Below are positions 36,158 to 44,427 of a stretch of 64,000 bases of DNA, in pieces. Below the pieces are notes generated by a model. The model did not search any database and was not told where the DNA came from. It saw only the letters and a list, made by a program, of their open reading frames with translations. Origin of the DNA: Azospirillum baldaniorum (lineage in GTDB: Bacteria; Pseudomonadota; Alphaproteobacteria; Azospirillales; Azospirillaceae); assembly GCF_003119195.2 (NCBI RefSeq), contig NZ_CP022253.1:390001-454000 (forward strand), given 5' to 3'. Both the position numbers and the translations under genes were made by a program. Positions within the stretch are counted from its first letter, which is position 1. Each line of letters opens with the position of its first letter.

Positions 36158-36490
36158 ATGCCCTACGTCGTGACGGAAGACTGCATCAAGTGCAAGTACA
36201 CCGATTGCGTCGAGGTCTGCCCCGTGGACTGCTTCTACGAGGGCGAGAACATGCTGGTCATCCACCCGGATGAGTGCATCGACTGCGGCGTGTGCGAGCC
36301 GGAATGCCCGGCCGAGGCCATCGTGCCGGACACCGACGGCCGCGCGGAGAAGTGGATGGAGCTGAACCGCGACTACGCGGCGCAGTGGCCCAACCTGACC
36401 CGCAAGAAGGACGCGCTGCCCGACGCCGACGCCATGAAGGGCGTGGACGGCAAGTTCGACAAGTTCTTCTCTCCGAAGGCCGGCGGCTAA
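36158..36490 (+). CDS. fdxA: Seven-iron ferredoxin FdxA
   Basis: 110 aa electron carrier with one [3Fe-4S] and one [4Fe-4S] cluster. The cysteine pattern is [17 protein letters not shown] then [12 protein letters not shown], and the 3Fe site shows in the first motif. The C-terminal WMELNRDYA...WPNLTRKK stretch identifies FdxA of the Azotobacter type. It precedes carD with a 319-base gap; the fdxA-carD order recurs in alphaproteobacteria. Confidence 0.95.
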   Translation: MPYVVTEDCIKCKYTDCVEVCPVDCFYEGENMLVIHPDECIDCGVCEPECPAEAIVPDTDGRAEKWMELNRDYAAQWPNLTRKKDALPDADAMKGVDGKFDKFFSPKAGG

Positions 36491-36512
36491 GCGGAGTCGG
36501 GACTATTGCGGC

Positions 36513-36537
36513 GCATGGCATTCTTTTGCCGCCATGC
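36513..36537. terminator. Hairpin after fdxA
   Basis: GCATGGC and its exact complement GCCATGC around an 11-base loop. It lies 22 bases past the fdxA stop and is followed by AAAAA, not T, so its role as a terminator on the plus strand is uncertain. Confidence 0.35.
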
Positions 36538-36601
36538 AAAAACGACAGGTCGGCCATCGGCGGGCAACGTCAGAATCCGGACGGCTGCCCGCGCGTAGCC
36601 T

Positions 36602-36630
36602 TTGTAACCCGGCCGTAACATCGCTATAAT
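36602..36630 (+). promoter_or_regulatory. Consensus sigma-70 promoter for carD
   Basis: TTGTAA, 17 bases, TATAAT. The -10 is a perfect consensus and the spacing ideal, rare in this GC-rich genome. It would give a leader of about 170 bases. This suggests carD is transcribed strongly from its own promoter besides any read-through from fdxA. Confidence 0.75.
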
Positions 36631-36809
36631 ACGCGCCCGGAGCCGGCCTCAGCGTCATTGCCGGAATTCCCATCGACCAAGGGCTCAGTGCAACAGTGCG
36701 CGGCGTGGAGGACCCCATCCCCACGGTGTGTCGTTGTCACCGGGCCTTTTTCGCCCCCTCCACCGGGGCGGCAAAATGGCGCGATCGCGAGAAGTGAGAG
36801 CCAACCCAA

Positions 36810-37310
36810 ATGTCGAACAAGCTTGACTTCGAGGCCGGTGACTTCGTCGTCTACCCGGCCCATGGCGTCGGTCGGGTCGAGGGAATCGAGACCCACAGCA
36901 TCGCTGGCATGGATGTTCAGCTCTACGCGATCACGTTCGAAAAAGAGCGCATGACGCTCAAGGTTCCGGTCGGCAAGGCCAAGGCCGCCGGCCTGCGCCG
37001 CCTCAGCACGAAGGACCGCATCAAGGTCGCCCTGGAGACGCTGCAGGGCCGTTCGCGCGTCCGCCGCACGATGTGGAGCCGCCGCGCCCAGGAGTATGAG
37101 GCCAAGATCAACTCGGGCGACCCGGTGGCCATCGCGGAGGTCGTGCGCGACCTGTACCGCGGCGCCGACCAGTCCGACCAGTCCTACAGCGAGCGCCAGA
37201 TCTATCAGGCCGCCCTGGAGCGTCTGGCCCGCGAGCTGGCCGCCGTCGAGAAGATCGACGAGACCAAGGCCACCGAGCGGCTGGAACTGGTCCTCAAGAA
37301 GGCCGCCTGA
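36810..37310 (+). CDS. carD: CarD-family transcription regulator
   Basis: 166 aa. The N-terminal RNA-polymerase interacting domain (FEAGDFVVYPAHGVGRVEGIET) resembles the Mfd RID, and the helical C-terminal domain carries the WSRRAQEYEAKINSGD segment used for promoter DNA contact. CarD stabilises open complexes at rRNA and other promoters. The start has GAGAAGTGAGAG upstream. The gene follows fdxA and is preceded by its own promoter. Confidence 0.94.
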   Translation: MSNKLDFEAGDFVVYPAHGVGRVEGIETHSIAGMDVQLYAITFEKERMTLKVPVGKAKAAGLRRLSTKDRIKVALETLQGRSRVRRTMWSRRAQEYEAKINSGDPVAIAEVVRDLYRGADQSDQSYSERQIYQAALERLARELAAVEKIDETKATERLELVLKKAA

Positions 37311-37320
37311 CTTTATGAAA

Positions 37321-37461
37321 ACCCTCTCCCGCCCCGGGAGAGGGTGCCTGCGAAGCAGGCGGGTGAGGGGCGCACGAGGATCGGGGTGCTTATCCTTGGC
37401 GGTACCCTCACCCTCCCACCGCTTCGCGGCGGGTCCCTCCCTCTCCCGGGACGGGAGAGGG
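37321..37461. repeat. GC-rich inverted repeat, family B copy 1
   Basis: Opens with CCCTCTCCCGCCCCGGGAG and ends with the matching CTCTCCCGGGACGGGAGAG. Between the ends lie GAAGCAGGCGGGTGAGGGG and its imperfect complement. The whole 141 bases can fold into a long cruciform-like structure with small nested hairpins. The second family B copy is at 43250. Confidence 0.8.
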
Positions 37462-37494
37462 AACTGTTTTCCGGACAGTGATGTTGACGATGAA

Positions 37495-37520
37495 GGCGCG
37501 GCGCTTTGGCCGCGCCTTTG
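37495..37520 (+). terminator. Rho-independent-like terminator of carD
   Basis: GGCGCGGC and its exact complement GCCGCGCC with a 6-base loop, then TTTG. A GC-rich 8-bp stem followed by T-rich sequence, 185 bases past the carD stop and after the repeat. Confidence 0.6.
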
Positions 37521-37624
37521 TCTTAAGTTTTCGTCTTTCGCCGGGCCTGCGCGGCGCCTACACTCCCGCCCCCGGCCTGTTCTGGGCCGGTCCGTGACCG
37601 CTGGATGGGGTGAGCGTCTCCGGC

Positions 37625-38440
37625 ATGTCTGAAGCGCAGAAATTCATCGATCTCCGAAACCCGCGGCGCATCTGGGCCGTCGGCTCGATCCACGCGCAGA
37701 CGGACCATCTCCACGCCGTGCACGAGGTGATCGCGGCGCGCTTCCTGCCCGGCGACCGGCTCGTCTATCTCGGCAACATGGTCGGCTGGGGCGAACGGGT
37801 GCTGGAGACGGTGGACGCGCTGCTGGCCTTCCGCACCTGGCTGCTGAGCTGGCGGGGCATGGAGGCCGGCGACATCGTCTATCTGCGCGGCGCGCAGGAG
37901 GAGATGTGGCACAAGCTGCTCCAGCTCCAGTTCGCGCCCGACCCGCAGCAGGTGCTCGACTGGATGACCCGCCACGGCGCCGGTGCCACGCTGGCCGCCT
38001 ATGGCGGCACGGTGGAGCAGGGCATGGCGGCGGCCCGCGGCGGCACCATGACGCTCGGCCGCTGGACCCAGGGGCTGCGTCAGGCGATGCACGCTCAGCC
38101 CGGTCACGAAAATGTGTTCAACACCCTGCGCCGCGCCGCCTACTGCACCGGTCCGGAGAGCGGGGAGGGCGGCGTGCTGCTGGTCAGCGCCGGCGTGGAC
38201 ATCCGCCGCCCGCTGAACCACCAGGGCGACGCCTTCTGGTGGGGCGCGCCCGGTTTCGCCCAGATGTCAGAGCCTTACGGCGGTTTCGCCCGCGTCGTGC
38301 GGGGCTACGATCCGGCCCGCAAGGGCGTCGCGGTGACCGACCGCGTGGCGACCCTGGACGGCAATTGCGGGTTGGGTGGGCACCTCGTTTGTGGATGCCT
38401 GTCGCCTTCGGGTGAGATCCTGGACCTGTTCCAGGTCTGA
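37625..38440 (+). CDS. PPP-family phosphatase-like protein lacking metal ligands
   Basis: 271 aa soluble protein. It follows the order of PPP metallophosphatases, but the metal motifs are changed: GDxHG is GSIHA (20-24), GDxVDRG is GNMVGWG (50-56), and GNHE is GAQEE (89-93). The aspartates, asparagine and histidine that hold the two metals are therefore lost, while strand and loop spacing is kept. It should not catalyse phosphoester hydrolysis and may act as a binding protein. ATG 37625 is used; GTG 37610 is in frame. Neighbours are carD upstream and rpoH downstream, without operon links. Confidence 0.75.
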   Translation: MSEAQKFIDLRNPRRIWAVGSIHAQTDHLHAVHEVIAARFLPGDRLVYLGNMVGWGERVLETVDALLAFRTWLLSWRGMEAGDIVYLRGAQEEMWHKLLQLQFAPDPQQVLDWMTRHGAGATLAAYGGTVEQGMAAARGGTMTLGRWTQGLRQAMHAQPGHENVFNTLRRAAYCTGPESGEGGVLLVSAGVDIRRPLNHQGDAFWWGAPGFAQMSEPYGGFARVVRGYDPARKGVAVTDRVATLDGNCGLGGHLVCGCLSPSGEILDLFQV

Positions 38441-38713
38441 CCCATCTCCCTTTTTCCTAACCGTCTTACCCATCCCCTCGGCCTCCGCCACCGAATCCCT
38501 TCCGGTGCGGATGATCCGAAACGTCTTGTGCTGCGTATGACGTGCAACAGGGCGAGGGGAACGGCTGTTGTCCCAACCGTCGGCATCCCACGGCGAACCG
38601 GCCGTGACGGACCGACGGATCATTGGACCTGAGGGGGCCTGTCCCTTCGGACTCCGCAGCACAGGGCACGAGCAGCCTGAAACGCGGCCGCCCAGACGGG
38701 AAGGAAGGGACGT
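38441..38713. other. Upstream region of rpoH
   Basis: 273 bases holding a small CACCG/CGGTG dyad near 38500 and the rpoH ribosome site (GGGAAGGAAGG). I see no convincing heat-shock or sigma-70 promoter by eye, and no tRNA. Confidence 0.45.
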
Positions 38714-39616
38714 ATGGCCTACATCGACGATCCCGAGACTCAGCGCGCGAATCTGAGTTTCATCAAGGCTTCCATGCGTGAGCCTCTGCTGACGCGCGAT
38801 CACGAATTCGATCTCGCCCGCAAATGGCGCGAGGGCGGTGACGAACGGGCCCTTCATGAACTGGTCCGCGCCTACACCCGGCTGGTGGTGGCGACCGCCG
38901 CGCGGTTCCGCAACTACGGCCTGCCCATGGGCGACCTCGTTCAGGAGGGCAATGTCGGGCTGATGCAGGCGGCCAGCCGCTTCGAACCGGACCGCGAGGT
39001 GCGCTTTTCCACCTACGCGGCTTGGTGGATCCGCTCGGCCATGCAGGACTACATCCTGCGCAACTGGTCCATCGTCCGCACCGGCACCACCGCCGCGCAG
39101 AAGTCGCTGTTCTTCAACCTGCGCCGCCTGCGCGCCCGCATCGAGAGCATCACCCAGGGCGGCACCGGCTCCGGCAACGGCCTGACCAAGGAAGGGCGGG
39201 AGTGGATCGCCGGCGAACTCCAGGTCGACGTAACCGAGGTGGAGGCGATGGAGATGCGGCTGTCCGCCTCCGATCAGTCGCTGAATTCCCCGGTCGCCGA
39301 CGGCTCCGACGAGGACTGGCAGGATTTCCTGGCCGACCAGCGTCCGTCGCCGGAGGAGGTGGTGATCGGCATGCGCGACAGCCGGACCCGCTCGCAATGG
39401 CTGGCCGAGGCGCTGGGCGAACTCAGCCCGCGCGAACGCACCATCATCCAGGAACGCCGCCTGCGCGAGGAGGGCGCGACCCTGGAACAGCTGGGCCGCG
39501 AACTGGGGGTGAGCAAGGAGCGGGTGCGCCAGCTCGAACACCGCGCCCTGCTGAAGCTGCGCCAGTCGATGCTGAAGCGGGTGGAAGGGTTCGGGGATCT
39601 GCTGGCGGACGCGTAG
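38714..39616 (+). CDS. rpoH: Heat-shock sigma factor RpoH
   Basis: 300 aa alternative sigma factor of the sigma-32 group, directing RNA polymerase to chaperone and protease promoters. Region 2 has DLVQEGNVGLMQAASRFEP and FSTYAAWWIRSAMQDYI; the RpoH box is AAQKSLFFNLRRLR; region 4 has RERTIIQERRLREEGATLEQLG and SKERVRQLEHRALLKLR. Azospirillum relatives have several RpoH copies, so which paralogue this is cannot be set from sequence alone. It has a strong ribosome site. Confidence 0.94.
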   Translation: MAYIDDPETQRANLSFIKASMREPLLTRDHEFDLARKWREGGDERALHELVRAYTRLVVATAARFRNYGLPMGDLVQEGNVGLMQAASRFEPDREVRFSTYAAWWIRSAMQDYILRNWSIVRTGTTAAQKSLFFNLRRLRARIESITQGGTGSGNGLTKEGREWIAGELQVDVTEVEAMEMRLSASDQSLNSPVADGSDEDWQDFLADQRPSPEEVVIGMRDSRTRSQWLAEALGELSPRERTIIQERRLREEGATLEQLGRELGVSKERVRQLEHRALLKLRQSMLKRVEGFGDLLADA

Positions 39617-39625
39617 ACGCCGCTT

Positions 39626-39726
39626 GCCCCCACCCTAACCCTCCCCCGCTGGGCGGGGGAGGGGACGACCGCCGCTTCGCGATCATCTCCCTCCCCTGCG
39701 AAGCGGGGGAGGGCCGGGGTGGGGGC
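39626..39726. repeat. GC-rich inverted repeat, family A copy 5
   Basis: Almost identical to copy 1 at 3147, including the central GACCGCCGCTTCGCG segment and the GGCCGGGGTGGGGGC end. It lies between the converging rpoH and cyclase genes, 9 bases from each stop. Confidence 0.85.
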
Positions 39727-39734
39727 AAGCCCGC

Positions 39735-41708
39735 CTACGCCTTCTCTTCCTCCCGCACCGCCCCCGCGCCATCGCCCCCGCCATCGCCATCCAAAGTGAC
39801 CCGCCACACCTCGGTGGTGCCGGTGCGGCCGCGCAGCGTTCGGTCGCCGACGCAGTCCAGCGGGGCGGCGCCGTCGCCCTGGAAGGCGGTGGCGGCGCTC
39901 GACAGGACGATGACCTCCTCGTCCCCCTGCAGGGCGGAGGCCAGCTCCTCGATGCGGGCGGCGACGTTCACGGTGTCGCCGACGATCGTGTAGTTGATCC
40001 GGCTTGCCGATCCGATGTTGCCCACCACCACCGGCCCGGAATGCAGGCCGATGCGCACGCGGATCGCCGGCAGCCCTTCCGCCGCGCGGCGGCGGTTGCC
40101 TTCGCGCACGGCGCGGGTGATGGCGTGGGCGGCGCGCAGCGCGCGGGCGGCGTGGTCCGGCTGTTCCTCCGGCGCCCCCCAGAAGGCCATGATGGCGTCG
40201 CCGATGAACTTGTCCACGGTGCCGCCCTCCGCCTCGATGCAGTTGGCGAGCAGAGTGAAATGCTCGTTGAGCAGGGCGGCGGTGTCGGCGGCGCCCATAT
40301 GCTCGGCCATGCGGGAGAAGCCACGGATGTCGGTGAACATCACCGTCACCTCCCGCTCCTCCGACTGGAAGCTGGTCAGGCCGCCGCGGCGGTGCATCAG
40401 CCGCAGCACCAGGGCCTTCGGCACATAGGTCTCGAACCAGCGCAGGCCGGCGACCATGGCGTTGAAGGCGCTGTTTGCGCGGGCCAGTTCGCGCAGGCGC
40501 GAATCGGGAAGCTCCTCGATCGCGCGGAAGTCGAAGGTCCGGACATGGTCGGCCGCTTCGGCCAGATGGGCCACCTGGGTGCTGATGCGCCGCCCGACGA
40601 TCAGCGCCACCGCCACCGAGATCAGCAGGATGCCCAGCCCGGCGAGGCCGGTGGTGTAGAGGCGGCGGACCTCGGCGCTGGCCTCGTTGGCGCGGAAGCT
40701 GATGCCGATGGTCCAGTCCTGCTGGCCGTAGCCGGCCATGCTGCGCATCAGGAACAGGTAATCCTCGTCCAGCACGTTGACCATCCGGCCCTCCACCCGC
40801 TTCTTCAGGGCGTCCACCGGCTGGCCGGTCTGCCAGAGCGCCGCCAGCGCCGGGTCGGCCACCTGATCGATGCGCGGCAGGGGCGGGCCGTCGGTCTTGG
40901 TGGAGAAGTCGAACTTCATGCCGGCCAGCGACGGGTGGGCCAGAACGTGCTGCCGGTCGAACAGGACGAAGGCGTTCAGCCCCTGCTCCACATAGAGCGT
41001 GGACAGGAAGCGCGACAGGTCGCCCAGCGACACCCCGACGACCACCTGCCCCAGATAGGTGCCGTTGCGCCGCACCGGCTGGAACAGGGTGACGAAGCTG
41101 GTCCCCGCCTCCTTCGACCACAGCGGGTCGGCCCAGACGGCGGTGGTGCGGTCGGCGCCGTTGCGCAGCTCCGGCCCCAGCTCCGGCTCGTGGCGCAGAT
41201 CCTCCCGCCCGATGTGGAGCTGGTTGCCCAGCCGGTCGGCGCGCAGGCCGGTGCGGTCGGGGTGGAAGAAGGCGATGCCCGTCACGTCCGGCGCTCCGGC
41301 CAGCGCGCCGCGCAGCGTGTCCTGGAGAGAGCGGGAATCGGCCGGGTCCAGCTCCCCCCGCTCCATCAGTCCGGCCACGAAACGGGCCATGTCCCGCGCG
41401 GGGTTGAGCTGGTTGCGGATGCGCACCTCCACCCCCGACAAAGCGAGGTCGGCGCGGTCGTTCAGCAGGGCGAAGGTGTTGCGGCTGGCGCTGACGAGGC
41501 CGAGGACCAGAACGCTGGCCACCGCCAGCAGCATCAGCGACCCGAAGCCGGCCACCAGCACCGCCGCGATGGGCAGGCGCAGGCGCGGGCGTCCCAGCGC
41601 GGGCGGGCGCGTCCGGCGCGGACCACCCTTCTTGCGCACGGCCTCCTTTGGTCCGGAGACGCGCAAGCCGGTTCGCAGAAAACGCCGTTTGGTGGGGTGG
41701 TCAGCCAT
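39735..41708 (-). CDS. Membrane-bound class III adenylate/guanylate cyclase
   Basis: 657 aa from ATG 41708. A basic cytoplasmic head is followed by a membrane helix near residues 45-70, a periplasmic sensor region of about 290 residues, a second membrane helix (LAGLGILLISVAVALIVGRR), a HAMP-like linker and a C-terminal cyclase domain. The cyclase has both metal aspartates (VMFTDIRGFS and DKFIGDAIMAFWGAP) and the turn NYTIVGDTVNVAAR. The nucleotide made (cAMP or cGMP) cannot be set by eye. The sensor input is unknown. Confidence 0.92.
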   Translation of the reverse strand: MADHPTKRRFLRTGLRVSGPKEAVRKKGGPRRTRPPALGRPRLRLPIAAVLVAGFGSLMLLAVASVLVLGLVSASRNTFALLNDRADLALSGVEVRIRNQLNPARDMARFVAGLMERGELDPADSRSLQDTLRGALAGAPDVTGIAFFHPDRTGLRADRLGNQLHIGREDLRHEPELGPELRNGADRTTAVWADPLWSKEAGTSFVTLFQPVRRNGTYLGQVVVGVSLGDLSRFLSTLYVEQGLNAFVLFDRQHVLAHPSLAGMKFDFSTKTDGPPLPRIDQVADPALAALWQTGQPVDALKKRVEGRMVNVLDEDYLFLMRSMAGYGQQDWTIGISFRANEASAEVRRLYTTGLAGLGILLISVAVALIVGRRISTQVAHLAEAADHVRTFDFRAIEELPDSRLRELARANSAFNAMVAGLRWFETYVPKALVLRLMHRRGGLTSFQSEEREVTVMFTDIRGFSRMAEHMGAADTAALLNEHFTLLANCIEAEGGTVDKFIGDAIMAFWGAPEEQPDHAARALRAAHAITRAVREGNRRRAAEGLPAIRVRIGLHSGPVVVGNIGSASRINYTIVGDTVNVAARIEELASALQGDEEVIVLSSAATAFQGDGAAPLDCVGDRTLRGRTGTTEVWRVTLDGDGGGDGAGAVREEEKA

Positions 41709-41799
41709 GGCGCGGAGCCTACAGGACGCACGCGTCCATCGGCAATCGGCCATCGCGCCGCGTCCTGTAACGGTCACCCCGCCGTCAACCGGGGGGTCG

Positions 41800-43314
41800 T
41801 CAGCCGGTGATGATCTTCACCGGATGTCCGGGCTGGATGGGAGTGCCCGGCGGAAGATCGTTGATGATCCGGAACAACTCCTCCGCGTAGGGTTCCCGCG
41901 GCATCTGGCGGACGAAGCTCTCCACGCTGTCGCCGGGGCGGGCGGTCTGCACGCGGATGCGCCGGGGCTGGTAGGACGCGCCCTCCTGCTGGGTCAGCCG
42001 GCGGAAGCTGACGGCGGTCTGGCGGAAATCGGCGTCGAAGCGCGACAGCGCGCCGCCGGGAGCCAGGAAGGTGAAGCGGTACAGCGTGCCGGAGTCGGCG
42101 CGTATGGCGACCAGCCGCACGTCCACCGCCCCGGCGTCGGTCTTGCCCTGGGTCAGCGCGGTGGCCGCAGGCATGCCGTTGACGGTGAAGGATTGCAGGT
42201 CGCGCAACGGCGCCCCCTGCGCCCAGGTTCCGGTCAGATAGGCGGCGGGGTCGCGCGCCCCCGGCGCCTTGCCGCCGTCGAAGACGATGGCCCCGCCGTT
42301 GGGACCCTTGGCGATCACCTGCTGCGCCCCGTTGAGCAAGCTGTAGCCTTGTGGCACGTCGAAGGCGATGCCCAACTGCGGGTGGGCGAAGGTCCGGCCG
42401 CGGACGAAGCCGTTCTCCGGGCTGTCGCCGTAGATCACCCCATCCATCGCCGTCATGTAGGGGTCGACGGGCCGCGCCCCGCGGGGCAGCTCGCGGGCGA
42501 TGGCCGCCGCCTCGTCGACGCGCGACGCGGTCTGCGGGTGGGTGGCGAAGAAGTCGAAGCCGCCCTCCCCGGCACCCTTGCCGGAGCGCAGGCCGGAATA
42601 TTGGGTGTCGCGGCGCATGGTCTCCAGGAAGGTCGCCATGGCGAAGGGGTCGTAGCCGGCGCGGTGGAGATACTCGATGCCCAGCCGGTCGGCCTCCGAC
42701 TCCTGGCCGCGCGAGTAGCGGGCGAGCAGGGCGGTGCCGCCGATGTTGGCGATCTGCGCCAGCTCCGGGCTGCCCAGCACGAGGCCGATGCCGGCGGCGA
42801 GCAGCCCGGCGATGGTCTGGTTGGTCTGCCGTTCCTGGCCATGGTGGGCGATGACGTGGCCGATCTCGTGCCCCAGCACGCTCGCCACCTCCGCCTCGTC
42901 CTTGGCGAGGGCCAGCAGACCGCGGGTGATGTAGACGTAGCCGCCCGGCAGGGCGAAGGCGTTGACCACGTCGCTGTCCAGCACGGTGAAGGTCCAGGGG
43001 CCGGAGCGGTCGGTCTGGGCGGCCAGCCGGTTGCCGATGCCGGTGATGTAGGCCTGCAGCCGCTGGTCGGGGTAGGCCCCGCCATACTGGGCGAGGATCT
43101 TGGGATGCTCCTGCGCGCCGATCGACTCCTCGCTGCCGCCGAGGAGCTGGGCGTTGGCCGGGGCACAGGCCGAGGTGAGCAGCAGGACGGCCAGCCCCGC
43201 GGCGGCGATCCGGCGCAGCGGGGACGGGGAGGGTGATTGCGTTCGAAATCCCCTCTCCCCTCTGGGGAGAGGGTTAGGGTGAGGGGGTTGCGCTTTTGCC
43301 GGACCTACCGCCAT
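41800..43314 (-). CDS. M48-family metalloprotease lipoprotein with repeat-derived N-terminus
   Basis: 504 aa. Zinc protease motif GHEIGHVIAHH near residue 155 and the third ligand in RGQESEADRLG fit the M48 (BepA/YggG, LoiP) periplasmic proteases. A lipoprotein signal LLLTSAC places the mature N-terminal Cys near residue 50. The C-terminus ends in a LysM-like segment (RPGDSVESFVRQ). The first 30 residues (HPNPLPRGERG and around) are encoded by the family B repeat at 43250-43367, and no ordinary start codon lies between the repeat and the signal peptide. The start is set at ATG 43314, in the loop of the repeat. Confidence 0.9.
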   Translation of the reverse strand: MAVGPAKAQPPHPNPLPRGERGFRTQSPSPSPLRRIAAAGLAVLLLTSACAPANAQLLGGSEESIGAQEHPKILAQYGGAYPDQRLQAYITGIGNRLAAQTDRSGPWTFTVLDSDVVNAFALPGGYVYITRGLLALAKDEAEVASVLGHEIGHVIAHHGQERQTNQTIAGLLAAGIGLVLGSPELAQIANIGGTALLARYSRGQESEADRLGIEYLHRAGYDPFAMATFLETMRRDTQYSGLRSGKGAGEGGFDFFATHPQTASRVDEAAAIARELPRGARPVDPYMTAMDGVIYGDSPENGFVRGRTFAHPQLGIAFDVPQGYSLLNGAQQVIAKGPNGGAIVFDGGKAPGARDPAAYLTGTWAQGAPLRDLQSFTVNGMPAATALTQGKTDAGAVDVRLVAIRADSGTLYRFTFLAPGGALSRFDADFRQTAVSFRRLTQQEGASYQPRRIRVQTARPGDSVESFVRQMPREPYAEELFRIINDLPPGTPIQPGHPVKIITG

Positions 43315-43367
43315 GCGCAACCCCCTCACCGGCCCTCCGGGCCACCCTCTCCCCAGAGGGGAGAGGG
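43250..43367. repeat. GC-rich inverted repeat, family B copy 2, overlapping the M48 gene start
   Basis: Left arm CCCTCTCCCCTCTGGGGAG with GGTGAGGGGGTTGCG, right arm CGCAACCCCCTCACC...CTCTCCCCAGAGGGGAGAG, with the loop CTTTTGCCGGACCTACCGCC that holds the ATG used by the M48 gene on the minus strand. Arms are about 40 bases with one extra insertion in the right arm. Confidence 0.85.
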
Positions 43368-43521
43368 CTGGATCGGCCGATTGCCTTGGCGGAAACAGGG
43401 AAGACGGCTTGCGTTCGGTCGTCGGTTCGGGCGTCATGAGTCGTCATATCGGATGGGGGCTTGCAGAGATCAAACTCCCCGTCCGGCCCGCCTGTTCCAC
43501 GGCTCCATCCCTACGCCCGCC

Positions 43522-44358
43522 ATGCCGCGCCGCATTCTCTCGCTGATGCTGTCCGCCCTGCTGCTGCTGGCGAACACCGCCGGGCCGCCGGAGCTGCGCG
43601 TCGCCGCGGTGACCGACGGCGCCACCTTGCTGCTGGAGGACGGGCGCAGCCTGCGTCTGGCCGGCATCGAGCCCGCCGCCCCGCCCATGGGGGCGGAGCC
43701 GGGCCAGAGCTGGCCGCTGGCCGAAGCGGCGCGGCAGGCGCTGGCGGAACTGGCCGTCGGGCAGCGCCTGAGCGTGCGGGGGGAGGCGCGGACCGACCGG
43801 CACGGGCGCCTGCTGGCCCAACTGGTGCGCGGCGATGGGCTGTGGCTCCAGGGCGAGCTGCTGGCGCGCGGCCTCGCCCGCGTGCACACCCGGCCCGACG
43901 CCCGCGCCCTGGCCCGCGAGATGCTGGCGGCGGAGGCCGGCGCGCGGGCGGCCGAGCGCGGCATCTGGCGGACCCGCGCCTACGCCGTGCGGCCCGCCGA
44001 CCCCGACGCGCTGCGCCGGGACCGCGACAGCTTCCAGATCGTCGAGGGGCGGGTGCTGCGGGTGAGCAAGGCCGGCGGCGACGCTTATCTGGATTTCGGC
44101 GAGGACTGGCGGACCGACGTCACGGTGCACATCGGGCGGGCTGTGCTGCGCGAGTTCGTGGCCGCCGGCATCGACCCGCTGTCCTACGAAGGCCGGGTCG
44201 TCCGGGTGCGCGGCTGGGTGGGCCTGCGCGCCGGCCCGCTGATCGAGGCGACCCACCCCGAGCAGATCGAGCGGCTGGACGGGGCGGCATCGTCCCTCCG
44301 GGAGACGCCCCACCCGTCCACTCCGCCGCCGGACCTTTCCGACGACGAGGAGGAGTGA
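43522..44358 (+). CDS. SNase-like (thermonuclease-fold) protein, exported
   Basis: 278 aa with an N-terminal signal (ILSLMLSALLLLANTAG). The nuclease-like OB-fold follows: SLRLAGIEP (first catalytic Arg region), TDRHGRLLAQLV (second Arg), LLARGLARVH and RGIWR. The usual DAPE following RLAGI is replaced by EPAAPP, so the catalytic Glu is uncertain and activity may be weak or absent. The C-terminal half (from about 175) is a second beta domain resembling a further OB-fold. The tail is acidic (SDDEEE). Start ATG 43522; an upstream in-frame extension exists but lacks a signal. It is divergent from the M48 gene. Confidence 0.82.
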   Translation: MPRRILSLMLSALLLLANTAGPPELRVAAVTDGATLLLEDGRSLRLAGIEPAAPPMGAEPGQSWPLAEAARQALAELAVGQRLSVRGEARTDRHGRLLAQLVRGDGLWLQGELLARGLARVHTRPDARALAREMLAAEAGARAAERGIWRTRAYAVRPADPDALRRDRDSFQIVEGRVLRVSKAGGDAYLDFGEDWRTDVTVHIGRAVLREFVAAGIDPLSYEGRVVRVRGWVGLRAGPLIEATHPEQIERLDGAASSLRETPHPSTPPPDLSDDEEE

Positions 44359-44427
44359 GCCTGTGGCGGACGGCGGACGGGCGTCCTACACTTGCTCCCA
44401 TTCGGCCCGGACTGACAGGACCTCTTC

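Larger units (their letters stand above)
36491..36809. other. 319-base gap between fdxA and carD
   Basis: Contains a 7-bp hairpin soon after fdxA and an independent sigma-70 promoter, leaving a leader of about 170 bases before carD. No ORF with acceptable codon use is seen. Confidence 0.55.
37311..37624. other. 314-base gap after carD
   Basis: Almost wholly occupied by a family B repeat (37321-37461) and a terminator hairpin (37495-37520). No gene is visible. Confidence 0.6.
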
